Source: SM1-46 sp002451215
GTDB taxonomy: Bacteria; Pseudomonadota; Gammaproteobacteria; Acidiferrobacterales; Sulfurifustaceae
Direction of reading: 5' to 3'
Length of the DNA: 6,409 bases
NCBI GenBank assembly: GCA_002451215.1
Contig: DKBM01000057.1
Span: 1 to 6,409, forward strand
This document shows positions 1 to 5,616 of this stretch, one piece after another. The notes under the pieces were generated by a model. The model was not told where the DNA came from, made no database searches, and saw nothing but the letters and a program-made list of their open reading frames with translations. The translations under genes were made by a program, and so were the position numbers. Every line of letters starts with the position of its first letter. The first letter of the stretch is position 1.

Positions 1-26
1 TGCGTAGACACTTCGCCCCACCCGCG

Positions 27-266
27 GTGGTGAGTCCTGCGCGGTACCGCATTGGCCTGGTCATGTTCCTGCTGCCGCTGCTTTTCGGTTGGATGGCTGG
101 ATACGTGCCCGATGTGATGCCTGGTTATGCATCGTGCCGACTCGCGTACGCGCTGGGCGGCGATTCGCTTCTCTTGATCAGTCTGTTTGTGCTTGGGGCT
201 GATTTCTGGGATAAGCTGCGGGCGTTGTTTATTCACGGAGCGAGAGCTGTATTTCCAGAGATCTAG
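27..266 (+). CDS. Small two-helix membrane protein, transporter suffix domain type
   Basis: The 79-residue product has two hydrophobic segments, at about residues 9-27 (IGLVMFLLPLLFGWMAGYV) and 43-58. The second is followed by FVLGADFWDKLRALF and then a short tail ending HGARAVFPEI. The LGxDFWDKLRALF signature at the end of the second helix matches, from memory, the small bacterial proteins named 'transporter suffix domain-containing protein'. They are about this long and also occur as C-terminal appendages of transporters. The molecular role is unknown; I infer an inner-membrane protein. The start is uncertain. GTG at 27 or 30 gives the usual family length, but no Shine-Dalgarno sequence is visible and the frame stays open to base 1. 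The gene could therefore begin upstream or be the tail of a larger protein. The stop is TAG at 264-266. Confidence 0.7.
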   Translation: MVSPARYRIGLVMFLLPLLFGWMAGYVPDVMPGYASCRLAYALGGDSLLLISLFVLGADFWDKLRALFIHGARAVFPEI

Positions 267-279
267 GGAGAGATCAGGA

Positions 280-489
280 ATGGCGGCGGGCTTCGTCACA
301 CCAGAAAGGCTATTCAGGCGCGATCGAAACCCGCAGCGCCGAGGAAAGGTCAGGATTTCCGAAGACATACCTGCCTTTCGCGATCGGGCTGACCGGCCCA
401 AGACCAACGGCTTGGTGATCATGTCCAATACTGTGGTTGTCGCCAACATGAGCGGTTACTGGTTCGCGCGCCGACCTGGTTGCTGGTGA
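280..489 (+). CDS. Doubtful 69-aa hypothetical ORF between two membrane-protein genes
   Basis: An ATG at 280 lies 13 bases after the preceding stop and follows a purine-rich AGGGAGAG stretch that could act as a ribosome binding site, though the spacing is long. The frame ends at TGA 487-489, directly abutting the ATG of the channel gene, so the geometry suits an operon. The predicted protein starts MAAGFVTPERLF, is arginine-rich in its first half, and ends VVVANMSGYWFARRPGCW. I recognise no family, signal peptide or membrane segment. The same frame can be read from an ATG at 187, but that start lies inside the preceding gene. The stretch may simply be a 5' leader for the channel gene. I see no other credible gene between 267 and 489. 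Confidence 0.22.
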   Translation: MAAGFVTPERLFRRDRNPQRRGKVRISEDIPAFRDRADRPKTNGLVIMSNTVVVANMSGYWFARRPGCW

Positions 490-1650
490 ATGCGAGCTAC
501 TACTCTGGTCACTAACATGACATGGCTACAACTCGTCTTTGCACCGATCCTCAAATGGGTCCGCACCTTGAGGCCTGGCCTTGTGCGGGCCGCCTCGCTT
601 GCTGCCGTGTTGATGTCGCTCGGTATTGCGCTCGCAGCGCTGCTTTCCGGCACGGCAGCGGTGCACGCGGCATCGAAGGCCGTCGCCGATCCGTGCAGGA
701 TCCCGGCCGCGATCCGAACTAGCCCTCCGCTCGAAGGCGGCAAGCCGATCGACGTCACGGTGGGCATCGTGATCGTCGATCTGTTTGAGGTTAAGGATAG
801 CGATCAGACTTTTCGCGCTGACTTCGTCTCCACCGCGCGCTGGCGGGACCCGCGCCTCAGCGCCAGGGCGCGCGGCCGATCACTGGCAGATTGCCGGCCG
901 GGCCTGAACGACATCTGGCATCCGGACTTGCGACTCCTCAACCTGCGCGCGCAGTTTCGCGCCGTGGGCGAATCCGTGCGGATCGGCGACGACGGCGCGG
1001 TGCGCTATGAAGCACGAGTTTTGGGGCAGTTTTCATCTCGCCTTCGCATGAGGGAGTTCCCTTTTGACGTTCAACAGTTGCGTATACGGATTGCTTCGTT
1101 CAATTACGGCCCGAAAGTCGTTCGACTGGTGGCGGAACAACCCACGATACAGCGGGAGCGGGAGTTTTCAGCGGCCGGCTGGAGCACGCTCAACGACTAC
1201 ACCGATGCCAACGTCGAGCCTTTGCGGATCGGGCTGGAGGAGTTTTCCCGCGCTGATCATGTCATCGTTATCGAGCGCCAGCCCGCGTACTACCTGTGGA
1301 ATTTCATTCTACCGCTGGTGTTTATCGTTCTTATGGCATGGACGGTATTCTGGCTCGATCCCCAGTCTTGGGGGGCGCAGATCGGCATCGCGACGGCGTC
1401 CGCGTTTACACTGGTGGCGTTTTTGGTCGCGCTGCGGAGCAGCTTGCCGGCGCTGCCATACCTCACGCGGTTAGATGAACTGGTTCTCGGCTCGACGATG
1501 CTGGTGTTCTTTGCGCTCGCGGAGGTGATCGTCACTAGCCGCCTTGCACAAACGGATCGCGGCGCGCTTGCCTCACGGCTCGATGCTTATGGGCGGTGGC
1601 TCTATATTGCCTTGTTCGCGGGGGTAATCTTCGCTGCGCTCATTCGTTGA
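490..1650 (+). CDS. Bacterial pentameric ligand-gated ion channel subunit (Cys-loop receptor superfamily)
   Basis: The 386-residue protein has the full pLGIC architecture. There is a basic N-terminus, then a signal peptide (hydrophobic core about 34-57, likely cleavage after VHA60). A beta-rich extracellular domain spans about 65-265, with the WHPD motif at 143-146 and FPFDVQ at 190-195, both hallmarks of the family. Four membrane helices follow: M1 about 267-289, M2 295-316, M3 330-350, M4 368-386. The loop after M2 (SLPALPYLTR) matches the equivalent region of GLIC from memory. As in other prokaryotic members, the paired cysteines of the eukaryotic Cys-loop are absent; C69 and C135 lie elsewhere. 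Homopentameric gating by an unknown ligand in the periplasm is inferred. Aligned to GLIC without gaps, the pore has Gly at -2', Ala at -1', Gly at 2', Phe at 9' and Arg at 19'. The start is uncertain: ATG 490 gives a long pre-signal segment, ATG 517 is possible, and neither has a good Shine-Dalgarno. Confidence 0.9.
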   Translation: MRATTLVTNMTWLQLVFAPILKWVRTLRPGLVRAASLAAVLMSLGIALAALLSGTAAVHAASKAVADPCRIPAAIRTSPPLEGGKPIDVTVGIVIVDLFEVKDSDQTFRADFVSTARWRDPRLSARARGRSLADCRPGLNDIWHPDLRLLNLRAQFRAVGESVRIGDDGAVRYEARVLGQFSSRLRMREFPFDVQQLRIRIASFNYGPKVVRLVAEQPTIQREREFSAAGWSTLNDYTDANVEPLRIGLEEFSRADHVIVIERQPAYYLWNFILPLVFIVLMAWTVFWLDPQSWGAQIGIATASAFTLVAFLVALRSSLPALPYLTRLDELVLGSTMLVFFALAEVIVTSRLAQTDRGALASRLDAYGRWLYIALFAGVIFAALIR

Positions 1651-1822
1651 AGCAACCCTACAAAGGCACACGGGTTGTTCCGGCGAGGCCCGGGAAGTAT
1701 ACGGTTCAGTTTCGGGAGAACGGCCAGACCAATGTCAAAGTCGATGTTCGAAAAGCTGCCGAAAGCGCTGGGGCGCATTCAGCCGGCTGCGCAATGACGC
1801 CTGATCCGGGATCGACAAGTCT
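1651..1822. other. Convergent intergenic gap with a possible decayed coding fragment
   Basis: This gap lies between the ends of the channel gene and the HIT gene. In frame 3 of the + strand it reads through RPGKYTVQFRENGQTNVKVD, which resembles a beta-strand stretch of a secreted or Ig-like domain. That frame only becomes open by running inside the end of the channel gene and has no start of its own. In another frame a short MSKSMFEKLPKALGRIQP peptide is possible. Neither can be assigned to a family. I found no convincing hairpin plus T-tract terminator for either flanking gene. It may be plain spacer or a gene remnant. Confidence 0.2.
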
Positions 1823-2170
1823 CTAGCCTGGTGGCCAGTTCATGACACGCCCGGCGAGAACATGCAGGTGGACGTGCCAGACCGACTGCCCGGCGTCCCG
1901 ATTGCAGTTCACCACGGTGCGGTAGCCGGACTCGCCAAACCCGGCCTCCTGCGCGATGCGCTGGGCGGCGAGATAGAGCTTGCCGATCAGGGAGGCGTTT
2001 TCCGGGCGCAGGTCGTTCAGGGTAGTAATGTGCTGTTTCGGGATAACCAGCGCGTGCAGGGGGGCCTGGGGGTTGATGTCGCGGAACGCCAGGACCTCGT
2101 CGTCCTCGTAGACCGTATCCGGCTTGATCTGGCCCGCCACCATCTTGCAGAACAGGCAGTCCGTCGTCAT
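1823..2170 (-). CDS. hinT: HIT-family nucleotide hydrolase (HinT type)
   Basis: The 115-residue protein carries the histidine triad HVHLH at 99-103 (H99, H101, H103) within VWHVHLHVLAGR, the active site of purine nucleoside phosphoramidase/AMP-lysine hydrolases. The upstream NRDAGQSV stretch and the N-terminal CLFCK (C5, C8), with DINPQAPLHALVIPKQHI at 31-48, are typical of bacterial HinT. The length matches the family. The known reaction is hydrolysis of adenosine 5'-phosphoramidates and acyl- or aminoacyl-AMP by a homodimer in the cytoplasm. The ATG at 2168-2170 is chosen because GGAGGG (complement of 2174-2179) sits just upstream and because MTTDCLFCKM is the normal N-terminus. The frame extends 12 residues further, to 2206, but that extension (MGPRNFHTSGGT) is non-conserved in appearance. 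The gene converges on the channel gene and diverges from the acidic-protein gene. Confidence 0.93.
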   Translation of the reverse strand: MTTDCLFCKMVAGQIKPDTVYEDDEVLAFRDINPQAPLHALVIPKQHITTLNDLRPENASLIGKLYLAAQRIAQEAGFGESGYRTVVNCNRDAGQSVWHVHLHVLAGRVMNWPPG

Positions 2171-2173
2171 GGT

Positions 2174-2179
2174 CCCTCC
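2174..2179 (-). promoter_or_regulatory. Ribosome binding site of the HIT gene
   Basis: On the minus strand GGAGGG lies three bases before the ATG at 2170. It decides the start of the HIT protein at MTTDCLF rather than at the longer upstream ATG at 2206. Confidence 0.7.
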
Positions 2180-2206
2180 ACTGGTATGAAAGTTGCGCGG
2201 ACCCAA

Positions 2207-2332
2207 GAATAGTGCCAGACGGCCGGTTCAGGGAAGGGCACGTGTGCTTGTATCGGTCCTTGAAATTGTCCTATGTTTATCTGGCAGTTGAACCGACCGC
2301 GTGGCACGCGGCAAGCAGCGGAGGTGTGAAAA
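2207..2332. promoter_or_regulatory. Divergent promoter region between hinT and the acidic-protein gene
   Basis: The two genes are transcribed away from each other, so promoters for both should lie here. On the + strand the best sigma70-like match I see is TTGTAT (2248-2253), an 18-base spacer, then TATGTT (2272-2277), about 55 bases before the ATG at 2333. Both boxes are weak matches to consensus. An AT-richer stretch around 2258-2285 supports a promoter in this otherwise GC-rich DNA. I see no convincing minus-strand promoter for hinT. GGAGGT at 2320-2325 is the ribosome binding site for the downstream gene, with a seven-base spacing. Confidence 0.35.
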
Positions 2333-2617
2333 ATGCCAATGGATACCGAGCCCCTGATCGGGGCCGTCTACGAGGACACCGAGGGTCGCTCGTTTCAGGT
2401 CGTGGCGTTCGACGAAAACGAGGCCACGGTCAAGCTCCGATACGATGACGAAAGCGTCGAGGAAATCGACCTGGATAACTGGTACGAGATGGACCTGGAG
2501 CTGATCAGCTCACCCGAGGACGCCGACGAGGAAGACGAGGAACTCGAGGAGGAGGCGGTTCCCGAGGACGAATTCGAGGAAGAGGACGACGGCGACGATG
2601 ATGAGGACGAGTACTGA
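2333..2617 (+). CDS. Small acidic protein resembling DUF6763, with a Glu/Asp-rich tail
   Basis: The 94-residue protein has a compact N-terminal domain (about residues 5-58) with the pattern IGAVYEDTEGRSFQVVAFDE, then EEIDLDNWYEMDLELI. This resembles the gammaproteobacterial DUF6763 family as I remember it: a short beta-rich domain of unknown function with a 'WYEMDLE' end. Residues 61-94 are an acidic tail in which 25 of 34 residues are Asp or Glu, ending DEDEY, far more acidic than a normal tail. The ATG at 2333 is supported by GGAGGT at 2320-2325; an in-frame ATG at 2339 is a less well-spaced alternative. There is no signal peptide or membrane segment, so the protein is probably cytoplasmic. 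It converges on the HU gene. The function is unknown. The tail could mimic DNA or bind basic proteins, but that is only inference. Confidence 0.85.
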   Translation: MPMDTEPLIGAVYEDTEGRSFQVVAFDENEATVKLRYDDESVEEIDLDNWYEMDLELISSPEDADEEDEELEEEAVPEDEFEEEDDGDDDEDEY

Positions 2618-2686
2618 CCGCGAGCGCCGGGCGGAGCACGCAGCTAGAGGGCTGCTGCGGCCGCGCCGGGAGTCCGGTCTCCGCCG

Positions 2687-2707
2687 CCCGCCCTCCCTGG
2701 CGGGTTT
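2687..2707 (+). terminator. Likely terminator of the acidic-protein gene
   Basis: CCCGCC (2687-2692), a six-base loop, and GGCGGG (2699-2704) form a perfect GC stem followed by TTT. It lies about 70 bases after the stop codon at 2617. The T-tract is short, so termination by this hairpin alone may be partial. Confidence 0.45.
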
Positions 2708-2728
2708 GGGAGCGAAACCCTGAAGCAG

Positions 2729-2744
2729 CCGGCCCGAAGGCCGG
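2729..2744 (-). terminator. Hairpin after the HU gene, with a UUCG loop in the minus-strand RNA
   Basis: CCGGCC and GGCCGG form a six-base-pair stem around a four-base loop. On the minus strand the loop reads TTCG closed by C-G, the very stable cUUCGg tetraloop. The hairpin starts 12 bases beyond the HU stop codon. This suggests it ends or protects the HU transcript, although no U-tract follows on that strand. Confidence 0.5.
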
Positions 2745-2756
2745 ACCGATTTGGGG

Positions 2757-3068
2757 CTAGACCATCTCCTTGAGGGTCTTAAGCGGCTGCACCTTGATCA
2801 CGTTGCGAGCCGGCTTGGCCTTGAACATCATTTCCTCGCCGGTGAACGGGTTGACGCCCTTGCGCGCGGGCACCGCCGGCTTGTTGATAACCTTTATCTT
2901 CATCAGGCCCACGACATTGAAAATGCCTGGACCTCTCTTCAGGTCGCGCTCGACGAGTTCCTGCAATGCGTCGAACACGGCCACCACGTCCTTGCGCTTG
3001 AGATCCGTCTTCTCCGCGATATAGGCATAGATCTCGGACTTGCTGGTTGGCTTTTTGTTTGCAGCCAT
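2757..3068 (-). CDS. HU/IHF-family DNA-binding protein
   Basis: The 103-residue basic protein fits the HU/IHF fold. Two N-terminal helices (about 9-46, KSEIYAYIAEKTDLKRKDVV and the next helix) are followed by the beta saddle and arm (about 50-85). The arm includes NPFTGEE at 73-79, where N73-P74 matches the DNA-intercalating NP of the arm tip. A final helix ends LKTLKEMV. HU dimers bind and bend DNA in the nucleoid. The arm appears about five residues longer than that of E. coli HU (memory alignment) and has Val72 where the usual Arg precedes Asn-Pro, so it belongs to a divergent HU subgroup and not to HupA/HupB proper. The start at 3066-3068 is supported by AGGAG on the minus strand (complement of 3075-3079). 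It is a single gene, convergent with the acidic-protein gene. Confidence 0.93.
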   Translation of the reverse strand: MAANKKPTSKSEIYAYIAEKTDLKRKDVVAVFDALQELVERDLKRGPGIFNVVGLMKIKVINKPAVPARKGVNPFTGEEMMFKAKPARNVIKVQPLKTLKEMV

Positions 3069-3135
3069 GAATCGCTCCTGGTGGTATAGAGGGGTTGGTC
3101 GGGGTCGGGGGGATCCCGGCGGTGAAAGCTAGCAT

Positions 3136-3164
3136 AATCTATCGGAAAAAACAGGGTGTTTGAA
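3136..3164 (-). promoter_or_regulatory. Candidate promoter of the HU gene
   Basis: Reading the minus strand, TTCAAA (complement of 3159-3164), a 17-base spacer and TAGATT (complement of 3136-3141) match the sigma70 boxes at four of six positions each. They lie about 70 bases upstream of the HU start. The spacer contains a T-run in a locally AT-rich patch, consistent with a promoter. Confidence 0.35.
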
Positions 3165-3435
3165 GGGTCCGGACCATGGAAGATGCAAGTGGGGAGGGCA
3201 GCGCCGTGCATCACCCAGCCCTTGCGAAAGCGCGAGTAATGTGTTCATTCCGTTTCCGTTTTTGCGGCGCGACGCGTGCCGGCGCCGGCGCGTGCCTGCA
3301 GAACAACATCGCCCATGCGACGCCGCGAATGCAAGGGAAGCGCCAGTCAATGGTCGCCACGACGCACCAAAGCGCCCACGAGCGGAGCCGTCCGGAGCGG
3401 ATCCGGACAGTACCGGTGTCGCGGCGGTCAGCGAC
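3165..3435. other. Gene-poor region upstream of the Aas homologue, with palindromes
   Basis: Between the HU promoter area and the ATG at 3436 I see no credible gene. The frame of the downstream gene is open back to a TTG at 3160, but the 92 extra residues are Arg/Pro/Ala-rich and unlike any Aas N-terminus. The region holds a 10-base palindrome GGTCCGGACC (3166-3175), a 12-base palindrome GCCGGCGCCGGC (3278-3289) flanked by GCGTGCC direct copies (3274-3280 and 3290-3296), and a hairpin at 3390-3408. A promoter for the downstream operon is expected here, but I cannot place one with confidence. Confidence 0.4.
3390..3408 (+). repeat. Inverted repeat/hairpin just upstream of the Aas homologue
   Basis: GTCCGGA (3390-3396), a five-base spacer and TCCGGAC (3402-3408) form a perfect seven-base-pair stem. 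It ends 27 bases before the ATG at 3436. It could be an operator or an RNA hairpin that affects translation of a gene with no clear Shine-Dalgarno. Confidence 0.45.
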
Positions 3436-5616
3436 ATGGCGCTGATCCGGCTGCTGGTTCGCTGGCTGCTTCGCCTGTTCTATCGGGTCCGGGTGGTCGG
3501 GCTCGAACACTACGAAGCCGCCGGACCGCGTGCCCTCATCGTCGCCAATCACACCTCGTTTCTCGATCCGCCACTGCTGGTCGCGTTCCTGCCGGACCCC
3601 CTTACCTTCGCAATCAACACCCAGATCGCGCGGCTTTGGTGGGTGCGACCTGTCTTGCGCATCGTGGATTGCCTCCCGCTCGACCCGACCAAACCGCAGT
3701 CACTGCGTTCGCTGATCCGCTGCCTGAAAAGCGACCGGCGCACGGTGGTTTTTCCCGAGGGCCGCATCACGGTCACTGGCGGGCTCATGAAGATTTACGC
3801 TGGACCCGCGCTGGTGGCGGACCGCGCAGGGGCCGCCGTGCTGCCGGTGCGCATTGACGGGGCCCAGTACACGCTGGCCTCGCGCCTGCGCGGGCGGGTG
3901 CGGCTGCGCTGGTTCCCGCCGATCACCGTCACTTTCCTGCCCCCCCGCCGCCTCGAGGCACCGGCCGACATGCGCGGACGGGCACGGCGCAAGGTCGTCG
4001 GCCAGCAGCTTGCCGACCTCATGACGGAGCTCATGTTCCGCACCGCCAATTACCGCCGCACGCTCGCCGGGGCGCTGCTCGAGGCGCGACTGGTGCATGG
4101 CGGAAGGCATGAAATTGCCGAGGATATCGATCGCCGGCCGGCGACGTATGCGCGGCTGCTGTCGCGCGGCTGGACGCTGGGCGGTCTCATGGCCCGCAGC
4201 ACCCACCGGGGCGAAGTGGTCGGTGTGTTGATGCCAGGGAGTGTCGCGACTCTGTACGCCCTGGTCGGCCTGCATGCGCGCGGGCGTGTGCCGGCCATGC
4301 TCGACTACACCGAGGATGCCACGGCGTTGCGAGCCGCGTGCACCGCAGCCGGGATCGGTTGCGTCATCACGTCACGGACCTTCATCGCGGCGGCGCGCCT
4401 GGGCAAGCTCATCGATGCGCTGAAGGAGCACTACCGTATTGTGTACCTTGAGGACTTGCGCGACCGGGCCGGCCCGCTCGATCGGCTCGCGGGCCATGCG
4501 CGCCTGCTGGCCGCGCGGCTCGTCTCGCGCCGCGGCGAGGATGCCCGTGCCGACGAGCCCGCCGCGGTGCTGTTCGTCAACGGCGCCGATGGCAAGCCTC
4601 GGGGCGTGGTGCTTTCCCACGCCAACCTGCTCGCCAACGCCGCGCAGGCGGCGGCGCGCGTCGATTTCGGTGCCCAGGACGTAATCTTCAATGCGTTGCC
4701 GCTCTACACGGCAATCGGCCTCACTACCGGTACGCTGCTCGGGCTTGTCTCGGGCGTGAAGGTGTTCCTGTATCCCTCGGCGCTGCATTTCCGCATTGTT
4801 CCGGAGATGGCCTATGCGGTGAACGCTACCATCCTGTTCGGCACCAATACTTTTCTCGCCGGCTATGCGCGCTACGCGCATCCCTACGATTTTTTCAGCG
4901 TGCGCTACGTATTCGCGGGAGGCGAGCCGGTGCGCGCGTATACGCGCCAGCGCTGGGCAGAGCGCTTTGGCCTGCGAATCTTCGAGGGTTTCGGCGCGAC
5001 CGAGGCCGCGCCGCTCATTTCAACCAACACGCCGATGGATGATCGCGCTGGAACGCTTGGCCGACTGATGCCGGGTATCGAGCATCGCTTCATCCCGGTG
5101 CCTGGGATCAGCGTGGGAGGGCGACTCGCGATACGCGGGCCGAACCTGATGCTCGGCTATCTCGCCAGTGAGCGGCCGGATGAGATCCAGCCGCCCGCCT
5201 GTGAAGCTGGCCCGGGATGGTTCGATACCGGCGAGCTCATGACGGTCGATGGCGAGGATTATCTCCGGCGCATCGGCGAGCGGCGCCACATGGCGCGCGT
5301 TGGCGCGCGATGGGTCTCGCTCGAGGAGGTCGAGGCGCTGGCCGCAGAACTCTGGCCCGACGGCGCGCATCACGCGCTCGCGCTGCCCGATTTTCGCCAA
5401 GGCGAATGCGTGGTGTTGGTGACGACCTGGGCCGACGCGAGTCTCGAGGCGTATCTCGCGCGTGCGCGCGCCAAGACGCGTGACCCGAGCAGTGACCCGG
5501 TTCATATCATTACACTCGACATGCTGCCGCGCCTGGCTGACGGAACGATCGATGAGGGTGAGGTATACCGGCTCATCGAGTCGCGACTCCCTGCGCTCAT
5601 GCAGGGTTATGCATGA
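3436..5616 (+). CDS. aas: Aas-type protein: PlsC-like acyltransferase fused to a degenerate acyl-ACP synthetase domain
   Basis: The 726-residue product aligns from end to end with E. coli Aas (about 719 residues), which re-acylates lysophosphatidylethanolamine in the inner membrane. The acyltransferase half (about 1-210) has the catalytic NHTSFLD (H39, D44) and FPEGR (106-110) followed by GGLMKIY. The AMP-binding-like half (about 225-726) keeps the overall fold landmarks FEGFGATEAAP (516-526) and WFDTGE (595-600). Key motifs are eroded: the P-loop reads VNGADGKPRG (381-390), LPLFH has become LPLYT (421-425), the GRxKRxxK motif reads GERRHMAR (614-621), and the C-terminal catalytic Lys is Thr704 (ADGTID). 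The acyltransferase is probably active and the synthetase half probably not. ATG 3436 is chosen because MALIRLLVRWLLRLFYRVRV matches the Aas N-terminus; no good Shine-Dalgarno is seen. The stop overlaps the next gene's start. The gene symbol reflects homology, not proven function. Confidence 0.88.
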   Translation: MALIRLLVRWLLRLFYRVRVVGLEHYEAAGPRALIVANHTSFLDPPLLVAFLPDPLTFAINTQIARLWWVRPVLRIVDCLPLDPTKPQSLRSLIRCLKSDRRTVVFPEGRITVTGGLMKIYAGPALVADRAGAAVLPVRIDGAQYTLASRLRGRVRLRWFPPITVTFLPPRRLEAPADMRGRARRKVVGQQLADLMTELMFRTANYRRTLAGALLEARLVHGGRHEIAEDIDRRPATYARLLSRGWTLGGLMARSTHRGEVVGVLMPGSVATLYALVGLHARGRVPAMLDYTEDATALRAACTAAGIGCVITSRTFIAAARLGKLIDALKEHYRIVYLEDLRDRAGPLDRLAGHARLLAARLVSRRGEDARADEPAAVLFVNGADGKPRGVVLSHANLLANAAQAAARVDFGAQDVIFNALPLYTAIGLTTGTLLGLVSGVKVFLYPSALHFRIVPEMAYAVNATILFGTNTFLAGYARYAHPYDFFSVRYVFAGGEPVRAYTRQRWAERFGLRIFEGFGATEAAPLISTNTPMDDRAGTLGRLMPGIEHRFIPVPGISVGGRLAIRGPNLMLGYLASERPDEIQPPACEAGPGWFDTGELMTVDGEDYLRRIGERRHMARVGARWVSLEEVEALAAELWPDGAHHALALPDFRQGECVVLVTTWADASLEAYLARARAKTRDPSSDPVHIITLDMLPRLADGTIDEGEVYRLIESRLPALMQGYA

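Noticed and set aside
1862..2212. 116-codon ORF on the plus strand
   Set aside because: It is complementary to the HIT gene, whose catalytic motif and ribosome binding site are clear.
3160..3435. N-terminal extension of 92 residues on the Aas homologue from a TTG at 3160
   Set aside because: The extension is Arg/Pro/Ala-rich with no domain, while the ATG at 3436 gives the normal Aas N-terminus and family length.
3700..4275. 191-codon ORF on the minus strand
   Set aside because: It is antisense to the Aas acyltransferase region and has no recognisable domain or ribosome binding site.
4372..4881. 169-codon ORF on the minus strand
   Set aside because: It is antisense to the adenylation half of the Aas homologue, with biased composition and no family resemblance.
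5291..5310. Tandem 10-base repeat TGGCGCGCGN in the Aas gene at the degenerate hinge motif
   Set aside because: It was considered as a slippage scar that broke the motif. However, alignment to E. coli Aas needs no gap there, so there is no net insertion, and the repeat is likely chance in GC-rich coding DNA.
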